A stretch of 34,378 bases of DNA from an uncultured Bacilli bacterium (GTDB lineage Bacteria > Bacillota_I > Bacilli_A > RF39 > UBA660). Location: contig CALVSK010000008.1 of NCBI GenBank assembly GCA_944359015.1, positions 1 to 34,378 on the forward strand. Reading direction: 5' to 3'. The translations under genes were made by a program, and so were the position numbers. Below the pieces are notes generated by a model. It worked only from the letters and a program-made list of their open reading frames with translations. It did not search any database and was not told the origin of the DNA. Every line of letters starts with the position of its first letter. Positions within the stretch are counted from its first letter, which is position 1. Shown here in pieces: positions 1 to 7,735 of this stretch.

Positions 1-2
1 CT

Positions 3-66
3 CACGTGCATAGCACGTGGTTTAAACTCACGACGTTTATACGTCGTGGCAATTCTGATGAATTGC
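3..66. repeat. Array of three perfect small hairpins
   Basis: Three perfect inverted repeats stand almost end to end: 3-9 with 13-19 (CACGTGC, 3-nt loop), 29-36 with 41-48 (CACGACGT, loop TTAT) and 49-55 with 60-66 (GCAATTC, loop TGAT). The spacer at 20-27 is itself the palindrome GTTTAAAC. None is followed by a T-run, so they are not simple terminators. The array lies beyond the gpmI terminator and is cut by the window edge. Stacked small hairpins of this kind occur at ends of IS200/IS605 (TnpB) elements and in some structured RNAs. Which applies here cannot be told without the flanking sequence. Confidence 0.6.
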
Positions 67-70
67 GTAA

Positions 71-101
71 TAAAAAATGCATTATTTATTAATAATACAT
101 T
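71..101 (-). terminator. Intrinsic terminator after gpmI
   Basis: On the minus strand a hairpin (98-101 plus 91-96 pairing with 81-86 plus 76-79, one internal mismatch, loop AATA) is followed by a run of T (71-77). It starts 14 nt past the gpmI stop codon. Confidence 0.6.
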
Positions 102-114
102 ATAAAAAAACAAC

Positions 115-1617
115 TTAATTTTCAATTAATAAAGAATCTGTTTCTTTCATTTCTTCAGGTATAGCAATATCCATATAATCCAATATAGTAGGAGCAACAT
201 TAACTAAAGAACCGCTTTCCTTTAGTTTTATTTTATTATCAACAATTATAAAAGGAACCTTACTAGTAGTGTGAGTAGTACAAATACTACCATCAGAATT
301 AATCATTGTATCGGCATTACCATGGTCTGCTAGAAGAATAACTTTATAAAAATTATCATCTGCTCTTTCCAATATTTTACCTAAACACAAATCAATTGCC
401 ATACACGCTTTAGTTGCTGCCTCCATATTACCGGTATGCCCAACCATATCAGGATTTGCAAAATTTACTAAAATAAAATCATAATCACTATTCATTGCAG
501 AAATTACTTTTTTAGTAACTTCCACACAACTCATCTCAGGTTTTAAATCATAAGTTGCAACAGCGGGAGAAGCAATATGAAATTTATCACATTTTTCGAT
601 TTTTCCATCATAACCACCATCAAAAAAATAAGTAACATGAGCATATTTTTCACTTTCAGCAATTCTAGCCTGAGTAAAATCTAGTTCGCTTAGATATAAA
701 CCTAACGGATGTTTTATTTCTATTTTTTTAACTAAAGTATTCGTTTTAATTTTTTTATCAATTTCAAAAAAACTAAAAACAGTTAAATCACTCATATCTT
801 TAACCAAAAAAGCATCAAATGTATCAAAATTTACCAAAGTACTAAGTATTTGTTTAGACCTATCTGCCCGATAATTCATCCAAATTAAAACATCACCATT
901 TTTAACTAAACTATTCGAAGTTTTAATTGGTTTAATAAATTCATCAGTAATATTTTTTTCATAACTATTATTTATACTTTTTTGAACATCTAAAGCATTA
1001 ACACCTACACCATTAACAACTAAATCATAATACACTTTTGTTCGAGCCCAATTTTCATCTCTATCCATAGCATAATATCTACCACATACACTTGCTATTT
1101 CTCCAACATTATTATTTTTAGTTATTTCATCTTGAACCATTTTAATATATTTAAAAGCTTCATTTACTTTAGTATCTCTACCATCAGTTATTATATGAAA
1201 ATGTATTTTAGTAAAACCATTATTTACTAAAAATTTATACATATTTATAAAGTCATCTACACCAGCATGAATATTACCATCACTACACAATCCCATAATA
1301 TGAATATCTTTATCTTTTAAACTAAACAACTTACTAACATTTTTATCTTCTAAATCAGGATTTTCTAAAAATTCATTTACCAAAATTTCAGGTTGTTTTA
1401 AAATTCTCCCAGCCCCTATAGTCATATGTCCTACTTCACTATTTCCTGGTTGACCTACATTTAACCCTACAGCTTCTTCTGAAGCATCTAACAAAGCATG
1501 AGGATAATTTTTCCACAAATTATCAAAATTTTGCATATTTGCAGCTTTTACAGCATTACCATTTTCTTCATCACGAATACCAAAACCATCAAAAATAATA
1601 GTTAATATTTTCTTCAT
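115..1617 (-). CDS. gpmI: 2,3-bisphosphoglycerate-independent phosphoglycerate mutase
   Basis: Cytosolic iPGM (alkaline phosphatase superfamily, Mn-dependent) interconverting 3- and 2-phosphoglycerate. The 500-residue length is normal for the family. The N-terminal metal ligand Asp10 lies in IIFDGFGIR. The catalytic Ser60 lies in GQPGNSEVGHMTIGAG. The substrate-binding DGRD motif is near residue 145, and the late metal motif ADHGNADTM is near 430. The ATG at 1617 has a good ribosome site (AAGGTGG). The gene is preceded by spo0A and its terminator and has its own promoter, so it is probably a separate transcript. In B. subtilis gpmI directly follows tpiA; here spo0A separates them. Identification is firm. 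Confidence 0.97.
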   Translation of the reverse strand: MKKILTIIFDGFGIRDEENGNAVKAANMQNFDNLWKNYPHALLDASEEAVGLNVGQPGNSEVGHMTIGAGRILKQPEILVNEFLENPDLEDKNVSKLFSLKDKDIHIMGLCSDGNIHAGVDDFINMYKFLVNNGFTKIHFHIITDGRDTKVNEAFKYIKMVQDEITKNNNVGEIASVCGRYYAMDRDENWARTKVYYDLVVNGVGVNALDVQKSINNSYEKNITDEFIKPIKTSNSLVKNGDVLIWMNYRADRSKQILSTLVNFDTFDAFLVKDMSDLTVFSFFEIDKKIKTNTLVKKIEIKHPLGLYLSELDFTQARIAESEKYAHVTYFFDGGYDGKIEKCDKFHIASPAVATYDLKPEMSCVEVTKKVISAMNSDYDFILVNFANPDMVGHTGNMEAATKACMAIDLCLGKILERADDNFYKVILLADHGNADTMINSDGSICTTHTTSKVPFIIVDNKIKLKESGSLVNVAPTILDYMDIAIPEEMKETDSLLIEN

Positions 1618-1640
1618 GCTTCCACCTTCACTCTAAAATT

Positions 1641-1669
1641 ATGATAGCATAAGTTCTTAAAAAAAACAA
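1641..1669 (-). promoter_or_regulatory. Candidate sigma-A promoter of gpmI
   Basis: TTGTTT (1664-1669), a 17-nt spacer and TATCAT (1641-1646) with a TGN extended -10 stand just upstream of gpmI. The -35 lies in the T-run of the spo0A terminator. Confidence 0.5.
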
Positions 1670-1690
1670 CATATACCAAAAGCATATGTT
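1659..1690 (-). terminator. Intrinsic terminator of spo0A
   Basis: A 9-bp stem with one G-U pair (1682-1690 with 1668-1676) is followed on the minus strand by eight T (1659-1666). The hairpin overlaps the TAA stop of spo0A. Confidence 0.85.
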
Positions 1691-2453
1691 ATCCTACAAG
1701 TTCTTTATTTTTAAGTTTCAACCTATCAGCAATAGTAGTTAAAAACTCCGAATTAGTAGGTCTACTGCGTTCAAAATCTATACTATTTCCAAATATATTT
1801 TCCATTAATTTTAAATCTCCTCTAATCCAACTAATTTCGATTGCATGTCTAATTGCACGTTCAACTCGAGAAGATGTAGTATTATATCTATTTGCTATTT
1901 CTGGGTATATTTCTTTAGTAATTAGATGAGATGCTGCTTCACTAGAATAAAGAAGCATTATACCCTCTCTAATATATCTATACCCTTTTACATGAGAAGG
2001 GATACCTAAATTATGAAGCATTGAACTTACTTCAACTTCAATAGTTGTATTGTTAGAATTTTTTATATCTATTACTTCATTAAATAAATCTAATATTCTT
2101 CCTTCTAAAATTTCCATATCTATTGGTTTTAACATATAATAATTAACACCTAAAATTTGTAATCTTTTAATTGTATAATCATCTTTAAAACTAGATAATA
2201 TAATAATATTTTTTCTAATATTATGACCTTTTAATTCTTCAAGAATTTTAATACCATCAATTTCTGGTAATAAAATATCTAATAAAATCAAATCATATTC
2301 ATTAGATTTATTTAACAAATAATACATTCCTTCTTTTCCACTGTTAAATGTTCTTACAACATCTATTTTTACACTACCTTTAAAATGACTTCTTATACTA
2401 CTCAATACTGCATCGTTGTCATCAATAACAACTACCTTAATAATTTTGCTCAT
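1689..2453 (-). CDS. spo0A: Sporulation master response regulator Spo0A
   Basis: DNA-binding response regulator that commits the cell to sporulation once phosphorylated by the phosphorelay or orphan kinases. The receiver domain spans about residues 1-125: acidic pocket Asp11/Asp12 (VVVIDDND), phospho-acceptor Asp59 (LILLDILLP), conserved Lys109 (YMLKP). The C-terminal effector domain (about 145-254) carries the diagnostic SRVERAIRHAIE recognition-helix region. The length of 254 is close to B. subtilis Spo0A (267). The ATG at 2453 has the ribosome site AGAGGA. The gene has a terminator and probably its own promoter. Its place between tpiA and gpmI, inside what is usually a glycolytic operon, is unusual; in most Bacilli it follows spoIVB. 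Identification is very secure and is the best evidence that the organism forms spores. Confidence 0.97.
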   Translation of the reverse strand: MSKIIKVVVIDDNDAVLSSIRSHFKGSVKIDVVRTFNSGKEGMYYLLNKSNEYDLILLDILLPEIDGIKILEELKGHNIRKNIIILSSFKDDYTIKRLQILGVNYYMLKPIDMEILEGRILDLFNEVIDIKNSNNTTIEVEVSSMLHNLGIPSHVKGYRYIREGIMLLYSSEAASHLITKEIYPEIANRYNTTSSRVERAIRHAIEISWIRGDLKLMENIFGNSIDFERSRPTNSEFLTTIADRLKLKNKELVG

Positions 2454-2496
2454 AAGTGTCCTCTTTCTTTTTCATGTATTTCTCGCACATGAGTTC

Positions 2497-2582
2497 ATTA
2501 TAAGATATAAAATTACAAAATGCTACAAAAATATTTGTCGAGTTATGTAAATCATTGTAAATAGGTGTCAAACACTATCGAA
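2497..2582 (-). promoter_or_regulatory. spo0A upstream region: -10 element and 0A-box-like sites
   Basis: A consensus TATAAT on the minus strand (2497-2502) stands 44 nt before the spo0A start, without a clear -35. Two sequences resembling the Spo0A box TGTCGAA lie just upstream: TGTCGAG (2536-2542) and TATCGAA (2576-2582), both one base off. Autoregulation by Spo0A is known in B. subtilis; these sites are suggestive only. Confidence 0.35.
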
Positions 2583-2618
2583 AATAAAAAAAACTTAGCA
2601 ACATTTGTTACTCAAGTT
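2581..2618 (-). terminator. Intrinsic terminator of the pgk-tpiA transcript
   Basis: An 11-bp stem with one bulged G (2607-2618 pairing with 2592-2602, loop AAAT) is followed by a T-rich tract on the minus strand (2581-2592). It overlaps the last codons of tpiA. Confidence 0.8.
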
Positions 2619-3312
2619 CTCCAAACATACTAATCACACTATCAGGGCTTAAACTAGCACCACCAACCAAAAAGCCATCAACCACTTTTATATTATTAAT
2701 ATCTAAAATATTACTTTTATTAATACTTCCTCCATATAATACATCAATATTAACTTCATATTTTTCTTCTATAATATCTTTAATAAACTCTATAGTTTCT
2801 TTTATTTCATCGATTTTTGGAATATTACCAGTACCTATTGCCCAAACAGGCTCATAAGCAATCATTATATTTTTTATTTCAACATTATTTAATACTTCAC
2901 TTATTTGTTTTTCCAAAACCATATACGTATTTCCATCTTCTTTTTCTTTTAAAGTTTCACCAATACAATAAATAACTTTTATATCATTTTCCAAAGCATT
3001 ATTTATTTTATTTATAAAATCAATATTTATTTCATGCTTATATTCTCTTCTTTCGCTATGACCCACAATTACATAACTAACACCTAGACTTTTAAGTTGC
3101 TCACCAGTAACTTCACCAGTAATAGTTTTATCGACAAAAGAACTTATATCTTGAGAGCCAATACACAAGCCATCAAAAAAAGACAAAAATGGCAAAGAAG
3201 GACATAAAACCAACTTTACCTTTTTGCTTTCTATTTCTTTTATTTTATTGTTATATTTAATTATTTCTTCTTTAGTTAACTTATTTTTAAAATTACAAAC
3301 AAAATATTTCAT
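2608..3312 (-). CDS. tpiA: Triose-phosphate isomerase
   Basis: Cytosolic TIM-barrel enzyme interconverting glyceraldehyde-3-phosphate and dihydroxyacetone phosphate. The substrate Asn/Lys motif near the start reads CNFKNKL, where most enzymes have GNWKMN. The catalytic His lies in VIVGHSERR and the catalytic Glu in AYEPVWAIGTG, followed by the phosphate-binding YGGSIN and GFLVGGASL. A longer frame reaches ATG 3330 inside pgk, but family alignment puts the start at the ATG at 3312, giving 234 residues, a little short of the usual 250. The start lies 8 nt after the pgk stop codon and has only a weak ribosome site, so translation is probably coupled to pgk. Confidence 0.96.
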   Translation of the reverse strand: MKYFVCNFKNKLTKEEIIKYNNKIKEIESKKVKLVLCPSLPFLSFFDGLCIGSQDISSFVDKTITGEVTGEQLKSLGVSYVIVGHSERREYKHEINIDFINKINNALENDIKVIYCIGETLKEKEDGNTYMVLEKQISEVLNNVEIKNIMIAYEPVWAIGTGNIPKIDEIKETIEFIKDIIEEKYEVNIDVLYGGSINKSNILDINNIKVVDGFLVGGASLSPDSVISMFGELE

Positions 3313-3320
3313 AATACATT

Positions 3321-4442
3321 CTACATCCATTCTAAAGCAGCAAGTTTTTTATCAGCTATATATTCCAAAGTAGCACCGCCACCACTTGAAACAAACAAAA
3401 AACTATTTTCATAACCAAATTTTTTAACAGCGGATGCTGTATCTCCACCACCTACAATTACCTTTTTATTACTTTCCTTTAATGTTCTAAATAACTCTTT
3501 AGTTCCTTCAGTAAATCTTTCATCTTCAAACTTTCCACAAGTTCCGTTAACAAAGATTATTTCTGCAGAATTTATATATTTTTTAAATAAATCAATACTT
3601 TTATTTCCAATATCATAAATAATACCATCGTCTATAGTAAAATCTATAGGTAAAATAATTTTCTTTTTATATTTATGCATTAAATCATTTAATTCTTTTA
3701 ATATATTTTCATCATTAGTAGCAATACTAGAACCAACCGATGCTCCTTTAGCTTTTAAAAAGGAATTAGCAATTCCACCACCTAATAATAAATAATCACA
3801 TCTATCAAGTAAAGATTTAATAATCGGAAGTTTATCATCAACTTTAGCACCGCCCATAAAAACAATAAAAGGTTTAGGAGTACCATTAATCAAAATATCT
3901 AAATTTTTAAGTTCGTCTTCAACTAAAAATCCAATTACAGAGGGTAAAAATTTAGCAATACCCGCAGTAGATGCATGAGCTCTATGAAGAGAACCAAAAG
4001 CATCATTTACAAAAATATCCCCTAAGGAAGCCCAAAACTTAGCAAGTTCTAAATTATTTTTACTTTCTAATTTTTCAGGATAATCCATATATCTTGTATT
4101 TTCTAATAAAATTATATCCCCATTATTACATGAAGAGACAAACTCCTTAACTTTTTCTCCATAACATTTATCTACAAATTTAACTTCCCTACCCAACAAA
4201 TTACTAAGTTCTTGTCCAACATATTTTAAAGTATTCTTATTTTTATCTTCTTCACTTTTAACTCTACCAAAATGACTTAGTATAACTATTTTACAATTGT
4301 GTTCAATTAAATACTTTAAAGTTTTTAAACTCTTAACTATTTTAGAATTATCCTTTATTATAGTACCTTCAATAGGCACATTATAATCGCATCTAATTAC
4401 AATACTTTTATTACTTACTTCTATATCTTTTAATGTTTTCAT
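3321..4442 (-). CDS. pgk: Phosphoglycerate kinase
   Basis: Transfers phosphate from 1,3-bisphosphoglycerate to ADP. The N-terminal substrate-binding motifs are RCDYNVPIEG and LSHFGRV. The mid region has NDAFGSLHRAHAST. The nucleotide domain has FMGGAKVDDK, and GGGDTASAV and SSGGGATLEY lie at the C-terminal end. At 373 residues it is slightly shorter than the usual 390-395, without an obvious missing block. The ATG at 4442 has the ribosome site AAAGGA. It forms a two-gene unit with tpiA. No convincing promoter lies between pgk and the surface-protein gene ending at 4522, so pgk and tpiA may depend on transcription reading through that gene and its hairpin. Confidence 0.97.
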   Translation of the reverse strand: MKTLKDIEVSNKSIVIRCDYNVPIEGTIIKDNSKIVKSLKTLKYLIEHNCKIVILSHFGRVKSEEDKNKNTLKYVGQELSNLLGREVKFVDKCYGEKVKEFVSSCNNGDIILLENTRYMDYPEKLESKNNLELAKFWASLGDIFVNDAFGSLHRAHASTAGIAKFLPSVIGFLVEDELKNLDILINGTPKPFIVFMGGAKVDDKLPIIKSLLDRCDYLLLGGGIANSFLKAKGASVGSSIATNDENILKELNDLMHKYKKKIILPIDFTIDDGIIYDIGNKSIDLFKKYINSAEIIFVNGTCGKFEDERFTEGTKELFRTLKESNKKVIVGGGDTASAVKKFGYENSFLFVSSGGGATLEYIADKKLAALEWM

Positions 4443-4479
4443 ACAATCCTTTCTTGCACTTATGTTGATAACTCGCGGA

Positions 4480-4506
4480 CCCTCGCCGTTTTAAATGCGG
4501 CGAGGG
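4480..4506. other. GC-rich hairpin downstream of putative DGR variable repeat
   Basis: A perfect 9-bp stem, CCCTCGCCG (4480-4488) with CGGCGAGGG (4498-4506), has a 9-nt loop. It stands 15 nt beyond the stop of the 4522-6309 gene. Neither strand has a T-run after it, so it is not an intrinsic terminator, and its GC content is extreme for this genome. In characterised DGRs a GC-rich hairpin or cruciform just past the variable repeat promotes retrohoming. I infer that role from position and form. An attenuator or RNA-stability element for pgk is the alternative. Confidence 0.6.
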
Positions 4507-4521
4507 CTTTAGTTTCTCCTA

Positions 4522-6309
4522 CTAACTTATTCTATATGGATGACTCTCAGTTCCATTTCCACCTACTAACAAGACATCAGAGTTTAGATAAAAGACTGGC
4601 CTGACCGAATAGCCATTGTTCGCGTTATTGCCGTCCAAGAAGCCGTTGCTGTACAGAATGAAAACGTCAGTACTAGACGACGAGATCGGAGTAAGTGTCC
4701 ATTCAGTAGAACCTAAATACAACCAATTTGTACTTCGCAAAGTTGAATCATTGTATCCATTTAATCCTGTTGTCCAATAATCTGTGCTTGCTGCAAATCC
4801 ATAATCACTTACATACATTAATCCTATTTTTTTCATACTATCTGTTGTACTACTTGAACTACTTCCTACTTCTGTATCATAATATTGTTTTGCTGTATTT
4901 GTTAAACTCCATTCCATTCCTCCGACTTTCCATGTGTGCGTAGCTATTTTATTTTGCCATGTTGCACTTAATGAATTATAATATGTTGTATTTAAGGTAC
5001 TTCTCATTGTTGAACTACTCCATGTATTGCTATTATTTGAATCCCATGCATAACTTCCATAACTTGTTGATTTAATTAGTTTTACTTCATTATCGAATAC
5101 GCCAATAATGCGGTATAAGTTATCACTTGGGCAACTTGCATCATCACTTCCAAAGCATACATAATTATTTGGATTTGCTCCAGCGTATCTATAAGAATTA
5201 TCATTTGCATCTATTATTGCTTGTCCAAAAGTCCCACTTCCCATTTCTTCAAATAACAAAGCACCATCTCTCATCACTGCTCCATATCCAACACACTCAC
5301 TTTGAGATGCTGGAACATCAGTTTCACCATTCATTTCGCTATATACTGGAATTTTACTAGTTTTTGTTTCACATATTCCACTACTACTATTCCAATTTAC
5401 TTCTTTAACCACTCCTTCCGGAACTCCAACTGTTATTATTGATGCATCATAATATTCTGGTGTTCCATCAAAGGTTAATGAAAATATTCTTTCACAATCA
5501 GTTTCATTAGATGCTTGTTCACCTCCGCTTTCAGTTAAAGCAAAAACTTCATTATCATTATAAGTACATATTCCTTGTGTTGAAATCATACTTCCATCAT
5601 GATAATATAGGCCATTTGACCCATCTGTATATAAATTCTTTATAACTGTTGCAAATGTACTATCATATTCTTCTCTTTGCATTATAATGTCTGCATCCAT
5701 ACTTTTACCGGTATTAGCTTGTTGATCACTATCCAAATTAATAAATGTTGCAGTAAAGTCCCATTCTTGTACTGTTGGAGTAGTACCATTAGCTGAAATA
5801 CTATAATTAATGGCAATAGGAAACAACCCACTTGCAGTAGTTATATCAAAGCCTTTAACTTGAGTTCCATCTGCCCCAGATGCTGTTACATAATTTAATC
5901 CCTCAATTGAAGTAACTTCTTGACCACTTGGATTAGTAATGCTTAAAATAATTTCTGGTTTAGAATCAGAAGATGTATAAACAAATTCATTATAATTAAT
6001 TCTAAAATAAACATAATAAGTATAAGTAGCAGTGTTAGTACTATTATTTGCAAGTAATGTTGCTGTACCAGTAGCATTACTACTTAAGTTACCTGCATTA
6101 ACACCAAAATTAAATTGATTAATATTTAATGAAATATCATTAGTAATATTAAATTGCAAATCATCCGTAGTATTTGCATTAATATCAACATCTTTTGAAT
6201 CCCCGCTTTGTAATTGTGGTTGAAAAAATGCAAAAGTTACTCCAACAACAGCTAAAATACTAATTATAATTAATAACAAAAATTTATTTTTTCTTAACCA
6301 TTCTTTCAT
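4522..6309 (-). CDS. Membrane-anchored surface protein with C-terminal lectin-like variable domain (putative DGR target)
   Basis: 595 residues from the ATG at 6309 (AGGA 9 nt upstream; another ATG at 6315 is too close to that site). Residues about 8-27 are one hydrophobic segment after a basic N-terminus, a signal anchor. Residues about 30-230 are Asn/Thr/Ser-rich beta-type sequence, broadly like secreted TasA/CalY or pilin-like proteins. The C-terminal half reads NLYRIIGVF...EVKLIKS...AWDSNN and ends with EWTLTP...GYSVRPVFYLNSDV...GNGTESHPYRI. That layout resembles the formylglycine-enzyme or C-type-lectin fold common in DGR variable proteins of gut Firmicutes; the family call is from memory. 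The last 60 codons have markedly different base composition. The gene has a strong promoter, and lies between gapA and pgk where no such gene is normally found. Ligand unknown. Confidence 0.75.
   Translation of the reverse strand: MKEWLRKNKFLLLIIISILAVVGVTFAFFQPQLQSGDSKDVDINANTTDDLQFNITNDISLNINQFNFGVNAGNLSSNATGTATLLANNSTNTATYTYYVYFRINYNEFVYTSSDSKPEIILSITNPSGQEVTSIEGLNYVTASGADGTQVKGFDITTASGLFPIAINYSISANGTTPTVQEWDFTATFINLDSDQQANTGKSMDADIIMQREEYDSTFATVIKNLYTDGSNGLYYHDGSMISTQGICTYNDNEVFALTESGGEQASNETDCERIFSLTFDGTPEYYDASIITVGVPEGVVKEVNWNSSSGICETKTSKIPVYSEMNGETDVPASQSECVGYGAVMRDGALLFEEMGSGTFGQAIIDANDNSYRYAGANPNNYVCFGSDDASCPSDNLYRIIGVFDNEVKLIKSTSYGSYAWDSNNSNTWSSSTMRSTLNTTYYNSLSATWQNKIATHTWKVGGMEWSLTNTAKQYYDTEVGSSSSSTTDSMKKIGLMYVSDYGFAASTDYWTTGLNGYNDSTLRSTNWLYLGSTEWTLTPISSSSTDVFILYSNGFLDGNNANNGYSVRPVFYLNSDVLLVGGNGTESHPYRIS
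4590..4701 (-). other. Putative DGR variable repeat (VR) within the surface-protein gene
   Basis: The 30 codons at 4600-4689 are 50% G+C by hand count (45 of 90 bases), and none has A in the third position. Codons on either side show the usual A/T-ending bias. The stretch follows WTLTP and encodes a run of Ser, Asn, Asp, Gly, Phe, Leu and Tyr. Adenine-directed mutagenesis from an AAC/AAT-rich template gives this pattern: varied first and second bases with fixed non-A third bases. The edges are approximate, because no template repeat is available to align. Confidence 0.6.
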
Positions 6310-6332
6310 AAACATCTATCCTTACTATAAAA

Positions 6333-6361
6333 ATAATACCATGATAATTTAATAAATTCAA
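6333..6361 (-). promoter_or_regulatory. Strong promoter of the surface-protein gene
   Basis: TTGAAT (6356-6361), 17-nt spacer, TATTAT (6333-6338) with TGG extended -10, about 24 nt before the start codon. It faces away from the promoter of the 6425 gene. Confidence 0.7.
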
Positions 6362-6370
6362 CAAATTTAG

Positions 6371-6399
6371 TAGACAAATAAACTAATTTATGTTAATAT
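6371..6399 (+). promoter_or_regulatory. Promoter of the transglutaminase-like gene
   Basis: TAGACA (6371-6376), 17-nt spacer, TAATAT (6394-6399) with a TGT extended -10. A very good ribosome site (AAAGGGGG) follows before the ATG at 6425. Confidence 0.65.
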
Positions 6400-6424
6400 A
6401 GCAAACCAAACAAAGGGGGATACT

Positions 6425-7705
6425 ATGAAAATAAGTGTATACATAGATTATAATTTAGATAATGATTTAATAAATATAGACAAGACACAATATGGGAAAT
6501 ATTTAATATTAATTAAATTTAAAAGTTTAGAAAACTATATAAATTTTAGAAGACATATTTCTTTAAAAAAAGTATTTGTTGATTTATTAGATGTACCTAA
6601 ATCACTAGATAGTTTATTAAAGAAATTTAAAATAAAGCAAGAAATTTTTAAAAAAGTATTTTTAAAAAACAAAGCAAAAATTAATGTAAAGTTTTGTCCA
6701 AAGGAAAACTTAGAAGAAATATATAATACAAAAACACCAATAATATTAAACTTACAGGATTTAACATTTGAAGAAAAAATCGAATTATTAACAGAACCAA
6801 AGATAGATAATCCAAATATATTTTTTGAAGATGAATACACATCTGGAGAATATTTAACTCATAAAGATATGATAGAAATGTATGAACAAATATTATACAT
6901 GAGTAACGAAATAAAGAAAAAAAATTATTCACCAGTTGAAGCATTATATTTTATATATTCACAAATAAAAGAAAGAATATATAAAAAAGAAAAGAAACGA
7001 GACAAAAAATTTAAAAGTAGAAGTTTAAATCAAATAATGAAAAATGATGAAATAGTATGTGTAGGATATTCAAATTTTATTAATGCAATAAGTGACATAT
7101 TGAAATTAAATGTAAGTACAATTTATTGGAATCCAACAAGTGATAAACAAAATGGCCATCAAGAAAATATTGTTGCAATAAATGATGAAAAATATAACAT
7201 TAGAGGAGCCTTTGCTATAGATGCCACATGGGATTCAAAGAAAAATTCGAGTGATGATAGCCACAAAACAAACATAAGACATTTTTTAATGCCATTATCA
7301 ATAGATGAAAAAGAAAAAAAATTACATAATTTAGAATATCCGCAAGACAATTTATATTTTAACATATTATCATCATATATAAGATTAAACAAAATAAGAC
7401 AATATTCAGCTCCATTAATTATAATTGAAAATGAAACAAAAACTTTAATTAACAAAATCAAACGACTATATGAAATGTTAGGAATAAATGCCGACTATGA
7501 AAATATGAAAGTGGATGATGAAATAAATAAAATAAAACGTTTAGGAAATCAATTAATCCCACTTCAAACTTTAGAAAATATAATATATACAGTAGAACAA
7601 AAAAGTGAAGAAGATTTAGAAAAAACTGTATCAAGTTCATATCATTATCTATTTGCAAGTGATATTAAAAAATTAATTTATATATTAAGAAGAGAAAAAA
7701 AATAA
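6425..7705 (+). CDS. Transglutaminase-like (papain-fold) protein, function unknown
   Basis: 426 residues, no signal peptide or membrane segment, rich in Lys, Glu and Ile. The middle has the spacing of a transglutaminase-like core: Cys212 in IVCVGYSNF, His245 in NGHQENIVAI and Asp266 in FAIDATWDS. The C-x-H-x-D order and the aspartate in a D-x-T-W context are typical of microbial transglutaminase-like hydrolases. The N-terminal 200 and C-terminal 150 residues are not recognised; both look mainly helical. The gene is one of only two intact plus-strand genes in the window, has its own promoter, and shares a bidirectional terminator with gapA. It is divergent from the putative DGR target, so the two may have entered together. 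Substrate unknown: it could be a protease, cross-linker or amidase. Confidence 0.6.
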   Translation: MKISVYIDYNLDNDLINIDKTQYGKYLILIKFKSLENYINFRRHISLKKVFVDLLDVPKSLDSLLKKFKIKQEIFKKVFLKNKAKINVKFCPKENLEEIYNTKTPIILNLQDLTFEEKIELLTEPKIDNPNIFFEDEYTSGEYLTHKDMIEMYEQILYMSNEIKKKNYSPVEALYFIYSQIKERIYKKEKKRDKKFKSRSLNQIMKNDEIVCVGYSNFINAISDILKLNVSTIYWNPTSDKQNGHQENIVAINDEKYNIRGAFAIDATWDSKKNSSDDSHKTNIRHFLMPLSIDEKEKKLHNLEYPQDNLYFNILSSYIRLNKIRQYSAPLIIIENETKTLINKIKRLYEMLGINADYENMKVDDEINKIKRLGNQLIPLQTLENIIYTVEQKSEEDLEKTVSSSYHYLFASDIKKLIYILRREKK

Positions 7706-7735
7706 GAATTTCAGAATAAAACATCTGAAATTCTT
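7704..7735. terminator. Bidirectional terminator between convergent genes
   Basis: A perfect 12-bp stem, AAGAATTTCAGA (7704-7715) with TCTGAAATTCTT (7724-7735), has an 8-nt loop. It fills the gap between the plus-strand 6425 gene and minus-strand gapA and is T-rich on the plus-strand exit side. It also marks the right edge of the accessory segment inside the glycolytic region. Confidence 0.85.

Noticed and set aside
3312-3330. tpiA start at ATG 3330
   Set aside because: It adds six residues not found in the family and lies inside the pgk coding end without a ribosome site.
4464-4474. TTATCAACA on the minus strand as a DnaA box
   Set aside because: A single site with one mismatch, far from the parS region, with no cluster.
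4480-4506. GC-rich hairpin as a plain intrinsic terminator
   Set aside because: Neither strand has a T-run after the stem, and every other terminator in this window has one and an A/T-rich stem.
4728-5360. Plus-strand open frames opposite the surface-protein gene
   Set aside because: They are low-complexity His/Leu/Tyr-rich antisense shadows of the Thr/Asn/Ser-rich coding strand, with no ribosome sites.
7159-7658. Minus-strand frames inside the transglutaminase-like gene
   Set aside because: Hydrophobic antisense translations of AT-rich coding DNA, with no ribosome sites or family features.
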